From assembly GCA_009996515.1 (NCBI GenBank), contig JAACZV010000006.1, positions 1 through 64,000 on the forward strand: a DNA stretch of 64,000 bases, written 5' to 3'. Position numbers and translations under genes: made by a program. Source of the DNA: Comamonadaceae bacterium (GTDB lineage Bacteria > Pseudomonadota > Gammaproteobacteria > Burkholderiales > Burkholderiaceae_C). The notes below the pieces were generated by a model, which saw only the letters and a list, made by a program, of their open reading frames with translations, searched no databases and had not been told where the DNA came from. Shown here one piece after another: positions 33,921 through 42,681 of this stretch (position 1 is its first letter; every line of letters starts with the position of its first letter).

Positions 33921-35327
33921 TCAGTGGGCGTGGAAGGTCACACGGTCGGGCACGGCCTTGGGCGTCCCCAGGCGGCTCCACCACGGCATCAGCAGGAAGA
34001 AGCCGAAGTAGAACAGCGTGCCGGCCTGGGCGACCAGGGTGCCCATGTCGCTCGGCGGCTGGATGCCCAGATAGCCCAGCACCAGGAAGAACACGACGAA
34101 CACCGCGTACACATACTTGTGCCAGTCGGGGCGATAGCGGATGGACTTCACCGGGCTGTGATCCAGCCAGGGCAGGAAGAACAGGATGACGACCGCGCCG
34201 CCCATGACGACCACGCCCCAGAACTTCGCGTCGAAGACCTTGAGCAGGAAGATCAGCACGGCCGCGGCCACCAGCAGGGCGATCTTGGCCGGGCCGCCGA
34301 ACTTGCCCTTCAGGAAGCTCACGACGGCCGCGACGGCCACGACGCCGCACAGCACGTTGACCATCACGTCGGTGGTCGCGCGCAGCATCGAGTAGAACGG
34401 CGTGAAGTACCAGACGGGCGCGATGTGGGCCGGCGTCTTCAGCGGGTCGGCCGGGATGAAGTTGTTGTACTCCAGGAAGTAGCCCCCCATCTCCGGCGCG
34501 AAGAAGACGATGGCGGTGAAGGCCATCAGGAACAGGCAGACGCCGTAGATGTCATGCACCGTGTAGAAGGGGTGGAAGGGCACGCCGTCCAGCGGGCGGC
34601 CGTTTGCATCCTTGGGGCCCTTCTTGATCTCGACGCCATCGGGGTTGTTGGAACCCACGTCGTGCAGCGCCAGCAGGTGGGCCACCACCAGGCCCAGCAG
34701 CACCAGCGGCACGGCGATGACGTGGAAGCTGAAGAAGCGGTTCAGCGTGGCGTCGCCGACGACGTAGTCGCCGCGGATCATCAGCGCCAGGTCCGGGCCG
34801 ATCCAGGGCACGGCGGCGAACAGGTTCACGATGACCTGGGCGCCCCAGTAGGACATCTGGCCCCAGGGCAGCAGGTAGCCCATGAAGGCTTCGGCCATCA
34901 GGCACAGGAAGATCGCGCAGCCGAAGATCCAGACCAGCTCGCGCGGCTTGCGGTAGCTGCCGTAGATCAGGCCCCGGAACATGTGCAGGTAGACGACCAC
35001 GAAGAAGGCCGACGCGCCCGTGCTGTGCATGTAGCGGATCAGCCAGCCCCAGGGCACATCGCGCATGATGTACTCGACCGACGCGAAGGCCAGGCCCGCG
35101 TCCGGCTTGTAGTGCATCACCAGGAAGATGCCGGTGACGATCTGGATCACCAGCACCAGCAGCGCCAGCGAGCCGAAGATGTACCACCAGTTGAAGTTCT
35201 TCGGCGCGTAGTACTCCGACATGTGGACCTTGTAGGCATCGAACGCGGTCGGGAACCGGTTCTCCAGCCAGGTCATGGTCTTCACGCCCACCGAGGCCCC
35301 TGCGGGAGCTTCCTTGAATTCAGCCAT
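33921..35327 (-). CDS. petB: Cytochrome b of the bc1 complex
   Basis: 468 residues with multiple membrane helices. It holds hemes bL and bH and the quinol oxidation and reduction sites. Clear parts: WWYIFGSLALLVLVIQIVTG, the His pairs in IRYMHSTGASAFFVVVYLHMFRG and RFFSFHVIAVPLVLLGLVVAHL, LLPWGQMSYWGAQVI, and the Qo-site motif region DPLKTPAHIAPVWYFTPFYSML (PVW in place of PEW). The fused long form (b plus subunit IV part) is usual in proteobacteria. It lies between petA and petC with 20-base gaps. Confidence 0.97.
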   Translation of the reverse strand: MAEFKEAPAGASVGVKTMTWLENRFPTAFDAYKVHMSEYYAPKNFNWWYIFGSLALLVLVIQIVTGIFLVMHYKPDAGLAFASVEYIMRDVPWGWLIRYMHSTGASAFFVVVYLHMFRGLIYGSYRKPRELVWIFGCAIFLCLMAEAFMGYLLPWGQMSYWGAQVIVNLFAAVPWIGPDLALMIRGDYVVGDATLNRFFSFHVIAVPLVLLGLVVAHLLALHDVGSNNPDGVEIKKGPKDANGRPLDGVPFHPFYTVHDIYGVCLFLMAFTAIVFFAPEMGGYFLEYNNFIPADPLKTPAHIAPVWYFTPFYSMLRATTDVMVNVLCGVVAVAAVVSFLKGKFGGPAKIALLVAAAVLIFLLKVFDAKFWGVVVMGGAVVILFFLPWLDHSPVKSIRYRPDWHKYVYAVFVVFFLVLGYLGIQPPSDMGTLVAQAGTLFYFGFFLLMPWWSRLGTPKAVPDRVTFHAH

Positions 35328-35348
35328 GTGTCGTCCCGTTTGTTCTCG

Positions 35349-35945
35349 TTAGGCCTTCTTGTCCTCACCGATCAGCAGACGGGTGTCGGACAGATACATG
35401 TAGGGCGGAACTTCGAGGTTGTCGGGCGCGGGCTTGTTCTTGAACACGCGCCCGGCCATGTCGAAGGTGGAGCCGTGGCAGGGGCACAGGAAGCCGCCGT
35501 TCCAGTCGTCCGGCAGCGAGGGCTGGGGACCAGCAGCGAACTTGTCGCTGGGCGAGCAGCCCAGGTGCGAGCAGATGCCCACGGCGACGAAGTACTCGGG
35601 CTTGATCGAACGCCACTCGTTCTTCGCGTACTCGGGCGTGGGATAGGCCTTGCGATCAGAGTTGGGGTCGGCCAGCTGGCTGTCGTTCTTCTTCAGGGCC
35701 TCGACCTGCTCGGCCGTGCGGCGCACGATCCAGACCGGCTTGCCGCGCCATTCGACGGTGAGCTTCTCGCCGGGCTTGATGCCGGAGATGTCCACTTCAA
35801 CCGGCGCGCCGGCGGCCTTGGCGCGCTCGCTGGGCGCGAAGGTGCTGACGAAGGGCACGGCGGTCGCAACGCCACCAACGGCGCCTGCACAACTGGTCGC
35901 GATCAACCAGGTGCGCTTGCCTTGGTCCACTTGCTGGTCACTCAT
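35349..35945 (-). CDS. petA: Rieske iron-sulfur protein of the bc1 complex
   Basis: 198 residues. An N-terminal twin-Arg-less leader and helix (GKRTWLIATSCAGAVGGVATAVPF) anchors it. The 2Fe-2S ligands are Cys125 and His127 in CSHLGC, and Cys154 and His157 in CPCHGS; Cys130 and Cys156 form the structural disulfide. The soluble domain moves electrons from quinol at cytochrome b to cytochrome c1. It is the first gene of the operon, 21 bases before petB. A KR pair (GKRTW) instead of RR is notable, although Rieske leaders tolerate weak Tat signals. Confidence 0.97.
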   Translation of the reverse strand: MSDQQVDQGKRTWLIATSCAGAVGGVATAVPFVSTFAPSERAKAAGAPVEVDISGIKPGEKLTVEWRGKPVWIVRRTAEQVEALKKNDSQLADPNSDRKAYPTPEYAKNEWRSIKPEYFVAVGICSHLGCSPSDKFAAGPQPSLPDDWNGGFLCPCHGSTFDMAGRVFKNKPAPDNLEVPPYMYLSDTRLLIGEDKKA

Positions 35946-35986
35946 GAGGGTCCTCTAAAGAGACTTCTGATCAGGGGCAGCCCGGG

Positions 35987-35992
35987 ATTCTA
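35987..35992 (-). promoter_or_regulatory. Possible -10 element of the bc1 operon
   Basis: TAGAAT on the minus strand, 42 bases before the petA ATG; identical to the -10 of the tRNA-Thr promoter. No convincing -35 is visible. Confidence 0.35.
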
Positions 35993-36126
35993 ACGGACGC
36001 TTACCCGACGCCCGCCCGGGCAGGCGCCCGCCAGGCACAGGTTTACCCGGCCTTTTGCGGCCAAAAATCGGACGCCGACATGGCAAGATTCATCCCATCC
36101 CAAGATTCCGCCGAGCAGGAGGCCGC

Positions 36127-36549
36127 ATGAGTTTCTTTTCCGAATTCAAGGAGTTCGCCGTCAAGGGCAACGTCGTTGACCTGGCGGTCGGCGTGATCAT
36201 CGGCGGCGCCTTCGGCAAGATCGTCGACTCGCTGGTGGGCGACGTCATCATGCCGGTGGTCAGCAAGATCTTCGGCGGACTGGACTTCAGCAACTACTTC
36301 ATCCCGCTGGCCGGCCAGACGGCCACGACGCTGGCCGAGGCGAAGAAGGCCGGCGCGGTGCTGGCCTACGGCAGCTTCATCACGGTGTCGCTGAACTTCA
36401 TCATCCTGGCCTTCGTGATCTTCCTGATGATCAAGCAGATCAACCGCCTCAAGCGCGAGCCGGCGGCGGCGCCGGCGCCCAGCGAGCCGCCGCCCACGCC
36501 GGAAGACATCCAGCTGCTGCGCGAGATCCGCGATTCGCTCAAGCGCTAA
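36127..36549 (+). CDS. mscL: Large-conductance mechanosensitive channel MscL
   Basis: 140 residues. It opens under membrane tension to release solutes in osmotic downshock. The N-terminal amphipathic helix and first membrane helix are standard: [42 protein letters not shown], including the pore-lining [11 protein letters not shown]. The second helix is [23 protein letters not shown]. The C-terminal bundle ends ELR-like ([15 protein letters not shown]). It has an AGGAGG site at 36118-36123 and a strong terminator downstream. Confidence 0.97.
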   Translation: MSFFSEFKEFAVKGNVVDLAVGVIIGGAFGKIVDSLVGDVIMPVVSKIFGGLDFSNYFIPLAGQTATTLAEAKKAGAVLAYGSFITVSLNFIILAFVIFLMIKQINRLKREPAAAPAPSEPPPTPEDIQLLREIRDSLKR

Positions 36550-36568
36550 GCTCTCGCCCGACTCCGGC

Positions 36569-36599
36569 GCCCGGTAAGCAATGGTTACCGGGCTTTTTT
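36569..36599 (+). terminator. Intrinsic terminator of mscL
   Basis: 9-bp stem GCCCGGTAA / TTACCGGGC with a 7-base loop, followed by TTTTTT. Confidence 0.92.
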
Positions 36600-36681
36600 G
36601 TGCCACCAATTTGGCAGCCTGCGGAAAACCCGGGGCTGTTGCACGCGCGATACTTTCGAAGCCTCCCGTTCCAATCCGCTG

Positions 36682-39075
36682 ATGAACGCGCCCGAGATAC
36701 GACTGAATCCGCATCTTGAAGCCTCGCTGACCCGCATCCGCCTTGCGGGCGAGCAGGCGGCGGAGCGCTGCGCGGAGGGCCTGGGCCTGTCGGCCCTGTC
36801 GGCGGGCCAGATCAAGCGCCGCGACGCCTTGCTGGCGGCCCAGTTCGTGTTCCGCCAGCAGCAGGCCGTGTTTTCGCAGCGCTTCGTGCAAGGCCTGCGC
36901 CGCCAGGTCGCTGCGGAGCAGGCCGAGACCCGGCCGGCGGCGGCGCCGGCGGCCAAGAAGGACTGGGGTGAGCTCTCGCTGATGGACGATGACCAGGTCA
37001 ACAACCTCGTCGCGGCCGACCGCATCGGCCTGGCCATCGGCCACCACTGCGAGTGGGAGCTGCGCGAAGTCGAGTCCTATGTCTCCAGCATCCAGGTCGG
37101 CGAGCGCAATCCGCTGCGGCCCGAGCTGGTCGCCCAAGGCCTGCTGGACGCCGTGCAGAGCATCACCGACGACCCGCTGACGCGCCAGACCCTGACCGAC
37201 GAGCTGACCCGCGCGCTGGCCCAGGAGATGCGCGCCTGCTATGCCGACATCGCCGAGTTGCTGCGTTCGCGCGGCCTGCGCCCGCAGGATCTGCGCGTGC
37301 GCGCCAGCCCCGACGGCGGCTCGTCGCGCCACAGCGGCCTGGGTGCGGGCTCGCAGTCCAGCGAGCTGGACTCGGGCCATGGCGGCATGTCCACGCGTGG
37401 CGGCGCCTATGGCGGCTCCGGCCCCGGCGGACTGGGGCGCAGCGGCGGCCGCAGCGGCTTCGGCGGCAGCCGTGGCGACGGCTTCGGCGGCCGCAGCGGG
37501 GCCGGCGGCTTCGGCCGCGTCGACCCGCAGATGATGGACCTGCTGCGCCGGCTCGCGCAGGCGCCCGGCGCCTACGACGGGCTGGACAGCGGCAACTCCG
37601 GCCGCATGGGCCTGGACACGCTCAGCGGCGAGCCCAGCGCCTGGGGCCAGCTGCCGCTGCCGGCCAACCTCATCCACCAGCACCGCGACGAGCTGCGCCA
37701 GCTCGCCACGGGCCGGCTGGACCACATGGTCATCGACGTCGTCGCCGGCCTGTTCGACCAGATCCTGTCCGACCCCAAGGTGCCGCCGCAGATGGCGCGC
37801 CTGCTCGCCAGGCTGCAGCTGCCCGTGCTGCGCGTGGCGCTGGGCGACGAGAGCTTCTTCTCCTCGCGCCGCCATCCGGTGCGCCAGTTCGTCAACCGCA
37901 TCGCGTCGCTGGCCTGCGCCTTCGACGACTTCAGCGACGACCCGGGCCGCTCCTTCCTGGCCCATGTGCGCGACCTGGTGCAGGACGTGGCCCAGGGCGA
38001 TTTCGACCACATGGACGTCTACACGGCCAAGCTGGACGACCTCGAGACCTTCATCGCCGACCAGACCCGCAGCACGCTGAAGGCTGCCGGCGACGCCGCC
38101 GCCGTCGTCGAGCGCCGCGAGACCGACCTGCGCCTGCAGCAGCGCTATGCGCTGCAGCTGCAGCAGCAGCTGGCCAAGGTGCCCATGCAGGAGTTCCTGC
38201 GCACCTTCCTGGCCCAGGTCTGGAGCCAGGCCATCGTGCTGGCCTCGCGCGAGGGCGCGCCCGAGCGGGCGCTGCGGCTGCGCCAGCTCGGCCGCAGCCT
38301 GGTCATGAGCGTGCAGCCCAAGGGCGGCACGGCGGCGCGGGCGGATTTCCTGCGCGAGCTGCCCAACCTGATGCGCACCCTCAACGAGGGCATGGACCTG
38401 ATCCGCTGGCCGGATGTGCCGCGCAAGGACTTCTTCAGCGCCTTGCTGCCCGCGCACGCCGAGTCGCTGAAGGGCCAGGCGCCCAGCGCGCTGGACACCA
38501 ACCTGCTCATCAAGCAGCTGGACCAGATCTTCGGCGTGCCGCCGCCGGCCGAGGCCGACCTGGCCAAGCCCGTGGCCGGCGAAACGGCACCCGGCGAGCT
38601 GGACGCCAGCCAGCGCCTGACGCCGGCGGAGGCCAAGAGCCTGGGCCTGGTGGAAGAGACCGGCGTCGACTGGAACGGCGAGCTGGATCTGGACCTGTCC
38701 GGCAACGACGCCGCCGCCGCCGCTCAGCCGCTGCAGGCCGTGGACATCTCCATCGACGGCCTGCCGGCCGCCGAGGCCCCGGCCGAGCCCGCCAGCGGCG
38801 CGCTGCTGATGGACAACCTGCAGCTGGGCTTCGCCTACCAGATGCACACCGGCGAGCACTGGCAGAAGATGCGCCTAGCCCATGTCAGTGCCGGCCGCAG
38901 CTTCTTCATCTTCACCCATGGCAACCGCCACCAGGAGACGGTGACGATGACGGCCCGCATGCTGAGAAAGCTCTGCGAGGCCGGCCGCCTGCGCGCCTAC
39001 GAGCACGGCCATCTGCTGGAGCGCGCCACCGCGCGCGCGCGGGCGCAGCTGGCCGCGCTGGGCGGCCCCCGCTGA
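36682..39075 (+). CDS. DUF1631 family protein
   Basis: 797 residues of the DUF1631 family, found mostly in beta- and gammaproteobacteria; in Pseudomonas a member is implicated in purine-linked physiology, but no general function is fixed. Mostly helical. Family segments are SLMDDDQVNNLVAADRIGLAIGHHCEWELREVE, NPLRPELVAQGLLDAV and the C-terminal RLAHVSAGRSFFIFTHGNRHQETVTMTARML, which resembles a PilZ-like barrel. A Gly/Ser-rich stretch (about residues 212-275) is an insertion between helical parts. It is preceded by the mscL terminator, so it has its own promoter. Confidence 0.85.
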   Translation: MNAPEIRLNPHLEASLTRIRLAGEQAAERCAEGLGLSALSAGQIKRRDALLAAQFVFRQQQAVFSQRFVQGLRRQVAAEQAETRPAAAPAAKKDWGELSLMDDDQVNNLVAADRIGLAIGHHCEWELREVESYVSSIQVGERNPLRPELVAQGLLDAVQSITDDPLTRQTLTDELTRALAQEMRACYADIAELLRSRGLRPQDLRVRASPDGGSSRHSGLGAGSQSSELDSGHGGMSTRGGAYGGSGPGGLGRSGGRSGFGGSRGDGFGGRSGAGGFGRVDPQMMDLLRRLAQAPGAYDGLDSGNSGRMGLDTLSGEPSAWGQLPLPANLIHQHRDELRQLATGRLDHMVIDVVAGLFDQILSDPKVPPQMARLLARLQLPVLRVALGDESFFSSRRHPVRQFVNRIASLACAFDDFSDDPGRSFLAHVRDLVQDVAQGDFDHMDVYTAKLDDLETFIADQTRSTLKAAGDAAAVVERRETDLRLQQRYALQLQQQLAKVPMQEFLRTFLAQVWSQAIVLASREGAPERALRLRQLGRSLVMSVQPKGGTAARADFLRELPNLMRTLNEGMDLIRWPDVPRKDFFSALLPAHAESLKGQAPSALDTNLLIKQLDQIFGVPPPAEADLAKPVAGETAPGELDASQRLTPAEAKSLGLVEETGVDWNGELDLDLSGNDAAAAAQPLQAVDISIDGLPAAEAPAEPASGALLMDNLQLGFAYQMHTGEHWQKMRLAHVSAGRSFFIFTHGNRHQETVTMTARMLRKLCEAGRLRAYEHGHLLERATARARAQLAALGGPR

Positions 39076-39078
39076 GCC

Positions 39079-39747
39079 CTACCAGCGGAAGGGCGCGCTG
39101 CCGCTGCCGCGGTACAGGAAATTCACCGGCATGTAGTCGGTCGTGCTCAGCTTGAAGGACTGCTTGAACGTCGCCGCGATGGGCACGCCGTCGTACTGCG
39201 GCGGCTGGAACTCCCACTGCGCCAGCGTGGCCGCTGCCCAGCGCAACAGCGAGGGCGGCATGCCGGGCAAGGCACTGACCTTCACCTCGCCGCAGCGTCC
39301 CTGCGTGTCGACCAGGCACTCGGCCTGGACGGTGCCCTCCCAGCCCGCGATGCTGCGGATGTCCTGCGGGTAGCCGGCGTAGTCGCGCCGAACCACAAGC
39401 GGCCTGACGTCCATGGAGGTGATCCTGGCCTGCCCGCCCTGCTCACCCCGCACCACCTCCAGCGCGACGTACAGCCCCGTGCGCAGCATGGCCGGCTGAC
39501 CCGAGGGGCTGCGCGGCGACGCCACCTTCAGACCGACCAAGCGCTGCTTCAAGCCTTGCCAGAACGCCGCGGGATGCTCCGACTCCTCATGCGGCAGCAG
39601 CTCGGTGACGCGGCCCTCGGCATCGAACAGCGCGTCGAACGCGACGAGCACCTCCTGCTCTCCCCCTCGCTGCAACTCGGTGCGCCCGATGGCATTGCTA
39701 GCGCCGGCAATGAGGGCCATGGCGAGGCCCAGGACGAAATGTTTCAT
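39079..39747 (-). CDS. Secreted TonB C-terminal-domain-like protein
   Basis: 222 residues. Signal peptide to about residue 19 (LAMALIAGASNA). The second half has the TonB-C layout: DYAGYPQDIRSIAGWEGTVQAECLVDTQGRCGEVKVSALPGMPPSLLRWAAATLAQWEFQPPQYDGVPIAATFKQSFKL, with the YP...G-x-V start, the short strand pair and the W-x-F-x-P end. It lacks the membrane anchor plus Pro-rich spacer of real energy-transducing TonB, and no ExbB/ExbD gene is near. Two Cys in the domain may form a disulfide. Its start overlaps the pdxA stop in ATGA. Confidence 0.72.
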   Translation of the reverse strand: MKHFVLGLAMALIAGASNAIGRTELQRGGEQEVLVAFDALFDAEGRVTELLPHEESEHPAAFWQGLKQRLVGLKVASPRSPSGQPAMLRTGLYVALEVVRGEQGGQARITSMDVRPLVVRRDYAGYPQDIRSIAGWEGTVQAECLVDTQGRCGEVKVSALPGMPPSLLRWAAATLAQWEFQPPQYDGVPIAATFKQSFKLSTTDYMPVNFLYRGSGSAPFRW

Positions 39748-40790
39748 ACCTTCTCCCTCTGTCCATGTGGCGAACGCGCGGATGCTAGCCGCCGCGCCAT
39801 CGCCAGCGCAACCGCCAGGCTGGACGGGTCGGCCAGGCCGCGGCCGGCGATGTCGAAAGCCGTGCCATGGTCGGGGCTGGTGCGCACGAAGGGCAGGCCC
39901 AGCGTCACGTTGACGCCCTGCTCCACGCCCAGGTACTTCACGGGAATCAGGCCATGGTCATGCGTCATCGCGACGACCACGTCGAACTCGCCGCGGCGGG
40001 CCCGCATGAACACGGTATCGGGCGCGTAGGGGCCCGTCGCGTCCAGGCCCAGCGCGCGGGCGTCGGCGATGGCCGGGGCGATGTGGCGGATCTCCTCGTC
40101 GCCGAACAGCCCGCCCTCGCCGGCATGCGGGTTCAGGCCCGCGACGGCGATGCGCGGCGCCGCCAGGCCCATGCGCCGCAGCGCGGCGCCGGTGATGCGC
40201 AACGTCTCCAGCACGTTCTGCCGCGTGACCTGTTCTATGGCCTCGCGCAGCGAGCAGTGGATGGTGACGAGCACCGTGCGCAACTCCTCGTTGGCCAGCA
40301 TCATGCGCACCGGCGGCGTCACACCCTCCTTGCCGGCCAGCGCCTGCAGCATCTCGGTATGCCCCGGGAAGGGCGAGCCGGCGGCATGCAAGGCCTCCTT
40401 GTGGATGGGCGCCGTGACCAGGCCGCGCGCGCGGCCGGCCTGGATCAGCTCCACGGCCGCCTCGATGCAGCGCGCCGCCGCCGCGCCGGCCCGGGCATCG
40501 ACCCGGCCCGGCGGCGCGGCCATCAGGTCCGCGGGCAGGCCCGGAGGCTGCCACACCGGCAGGCAGCGCGGCGGCACCCGCGGCCACTCCTCGGGCCCGC
40601 TCAACCCGGCCACCGCCAGCCCGCCGCCCACGGCCGCCACGGCCCGACGCAGCACGGCCAGATCGCCCACCACGACGGCGTCGCGCGGCGCCTCGCGCTG
40701 CCACAGCTTCGCGATGATCTCGGGGCCGATGCCACAGGCATCGCCCATGCTGATGACGAGGGGGGTGCCTAGGGAGTTTTCCGGGGTCAT
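39744..40790 (-). CDS. pdxA: 4-hydroxythreonine-4-phosphate dehydrogenase family protein (PdxA-like)
   Basis: 348 residues from the ATG at 40790. PdxA oxidises 4-phospho-hydroxythreonine in pyridoxal phosphate synthesis. Metal-binding His regions are present: GHTEMLQAL, TIHCSLREAI and GLNPHAGEGGLFG. TGPYAPDTVFMRARRGEFDVVVAMTHDHGLIPVKYLG is typical. The N-terminal motif reads ISMGDACGIGPEI, whereas PdxA usually has GDPAGIGPE; the PA to AC change is unusual. The common partners surA and ksgA are not adjacent; instead it is coupled to a TonB-C-like protein. A PdxA2-type catabolic role is therefore possible. Confidence 0.85.
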   Translation of the reverse strand: MTPENSLGTPLVISMGDACGIGPEIIAKLWQREAPRDAVVVGDLAVLRRAVAAVGGGLAVAGLSGPEEWPRVPPRCLPVWQPPGLPADLMAAPPGRVDARAGAAAARCIEAAVELIQAGRARGLVTAPIHKEALHAAGSPFPGHTEMLQALAGKEGVTPPVRMMLANEELRTVLVTIHCSLREAIEQVTRQNVLETLRITGAALRRMGLAAPRIAVAGLNPHAGEGGLFGDEEIRHIAPAIADARALGLDATGPYAPDTVFMRARRGEFDVVVAMTHDHGLIPVKYLGVEQGVNVTLGLPFVRTSPDHGTAFDIAGRGLADPSSLAVALAMARRLASARSPHGQREKV

Positions 40791-40853
40791 GCCCCATTCT
40801 TTCATCACGCCCCGCGGGCCGCTGGCAGACTGCCGCCCGGCTCATCATGCCGT

Positions 40854-40857
40854 GGAG
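40854..40857 (+). promoter_or_regulatory. Ribosome binding site selecting a TTG start
   Basis: GGAG six bases before TTG at 40864, which begins directly before a signal peptide. A GTG at 40852 is in frame but has no site upstream. Confidence 0.45.
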
Positions 40858-40863
40858 ACCCCC

Positions 40864-42681
40864 TTGCGCAAGACCCCCGTTGCCGCCGTCCTCGCCGCCG
40901 CCACCCTGCTCGCCACGCTGCACCTGACGGCGGCCACCGCCCCAGCCGCGGCGCCCGCCCAGCCGGCCGCCAGGGCCTCGGTCGACGCCGCCGCGGCGCA
41001 TCAGGCGCTGCAGGCCTTGTTCGACGAGGCCTGGGAGGCCGAGGCCCGCGCTGCGCCCGAGTGGGCCACGCTGCGCGGCGACCTGCGCTTCAACGACAGG
41101 CTCAGCGACCGCTCCGAGGCCGCCCTCGCGGCCCGCGACGCCTTCGCCCGCGACATGCTGGCCCGCGCCCGTGGCATCGACGCCGGCCGGCTCAACGACA
41201 CCGACCGCGTCTCCCTGGCCCTCTTCATCCACCGCTACCAGCAGGACGTGGCCCTGCAGGGCTTCGCCGGCTGGCGCACGCTGACGCTGGGCACGCTGGG
41301 TGGCGCCCAGTCTGCGCTGGCGGCCCTGGCCCGCAACGTGCCGGTCAACAACGAGGCCCAGGTGCGCCAATGGCTGGCCCGGCTGGCGGCCTACCCGGCA
41401 CGCGTGGAGCAGGAGATCGCCATCCTGCGCCAGGGCCTGGCACAGGGCTGGGTGACGGCCCGGCCGGTGCTGGCGCGCGCCATCGCCCAGATCGAGGGCC
41501 AGCTGCCCGAGGACGTCACCAAGAGCCCGGTCTACGAGCCCTTCAACCGCATGGGCGTGGACGCTGCCGTCAAGGCCAACTACCAGGCGCAGGGCCAGGC
41601 GGCTGTGCAACAGCACTTCTACCCGGCCCAGCGCAAGCTGCTGGCCGTGCTGAAGGACGAACTGACGCCCAAGGCGCCGGCCAGCGGCTCGCTGTCGGGC
41701 TACCCCGGCGGCGCGGCGGTCTACGAGGCGCTGATCCTGCGCCATGTGACGCTGCCGCTGGCGGCCGGCGACATCCACACCACGGGCCTGCGCGAGGCCG
41801 CGCGCATCCGTGCCGAGATGGAGAAGGTCAAGGCCGAGGCCGGCTTCGACGGCGACCTCGCCGCCTTCAAGAAATTCCTCTACAGCGACCCCAAGTTCTT
41901 CAACCAGAGCGCCGACGAGCTGCTGGACGGCTACCGCTCCATCGCCAAGCGCATCGATCCCGAGCTGCCCCGGCTGTTCGCCCAGCTGCCGCGCTCGCCC
42001 TATGGCATCCGCGCGATGCCGGCCTACACCGGCGAGGGCGCGGCCGACAACTACAACGGCCCGGCGCTGGACGGCAGCGGCGCCGGCTGGTTCAACGCCA
42101 ACGCGATCGCCCTCAAGCGCCGGCCCAAGTGGGCCATGGAAACGCTGGTGGCGCACGAGACCGTGCCCGGCCACCACCTGCAGATCTCGCGCCAGATGGA
42201 GCTGGGCGAGCTGCCCGGCTTCCGCCGCCAGGCGCAGTACTCGGTCTTCAGCGAGGGCTGGGCCTTGTACGCGGAGACGCTGGGCCCGCAGATCGGCCTG
42301 TTCCGCGACCCCTACACCCGCTTCGGCCACCTACAGGCCCAGATGTTCCGCGCGGCGCGGCTGGTCGTGGACACCGGCATCCACGCGCTGGGCTGGAGCC
42401 GCGACAAGGCCATCGCCTACATGATCGAGCAGACCGGCCACGACCCCGTCTTCATGACGGCCGAGGTGGACCGCTACTACGCCCAGCCCGGCCAGGCGCT
42501 GAGCTACATGATGGGCGCGCTGAAGATCAGGGAGCTGCGTGCCCGCGCCGAGGCGGCGCTGGGCGCCCGCTTCGACCAGCGCCGCTTCCACAACGCCCTC
42601 ATCGACCAGGGCGCCATGCCACTGCCGCTGCTGGAGCAGCGCATCAACGCGTGGATCAGCGCGGAGAGGAACCGTACATGA
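40864..42681 (+). CDS. DUF885 family metallopeptidase-like lipoprotein/secreted protein
   Basis: About 605 residues from a probable TTG start. Signal peptide of about 25 residues (AAVLAAATLLATLHLTAATA). The zinc site HETVPGHHLQ (a HExxPGHH variant of HExxH) with the downstream Glu in SEGWALYAE marks the DUF885 family, related to M32-like gluzincins. Other parts are SPYGIRAMPAYTGEGAADNYNGPALDGS and TFMIEQTG-like AYMIEQTGHDPVFMTAEVDRYYAQPGQALSYMMG. It is presumably a periplasmic peptidase. It is coupled to the M14 gene by ATGA, suggesting joint peptide degradation. Confidence 0.88.
   Translation: MRKTPVAAVLAAATLLATLHLTAATAPAAAPAQPAARASVDAAAAHQALQALFDEAWEAEARAAPEWATLRGDLRFNDRLSDRSEAALAARDAFARDMLARARGIDAGRLNDTDRVSLALFIHRYQQDVALQGFAGWRTLTLGTLGGAQSALAALARNVPVNNEAQVRQWLARLAAYPARVEQEIAILRQGLAQGWVTARPVLARAIAQIEGQLPEDVTKSPVYEPFNRMGVDAAVKANYQAQGQAAVQQHFYPAQRKLLAVLKDELTPKAPASGSLSGYPGGAAVYEALILRHVTLPLAAGDIHTTGLREAARIRAEMEKVKAEAGFDGDLAAFKKFLYSDPKFFNQSADELLDGYRSIAKRIDPELPRLFAQLPRSPYGIRAMPAYTGEGAADNYNGPALDGSGAGWFNANAIALKRRPKWAMETLVAHETVPGHHLQISRQMELGELPGFRRQAQYSVFSEGWALYAETLGPQIGLFRDPYTRFGHLQAQMFRAARLVVDTGIHALGWSRDKAIAYMIEQTGHDPVFMTAEVDRYYAQPGQALSYMMGALKIRELRARAEAALGARFDQRRFHNALIDQGAMPLPLLEQRINAWISAERNRT

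Noticed and set aside
33909-35993. A 694-codon plus-strand frame over petB and petA
   Set aside because: It is antisense to clear cytochrome b and Rieske genes and is His/Gln/Asp-rich in shadow fashion.
36043-38859. A 938-codon frame antisense to the DUF1631 gene
   Set aside because: Composition is that of an antisense shadow (Gly, Arg, Ala, Gln rich) and the opposite strand encodes a recognisable protein family; high GC removes stops.
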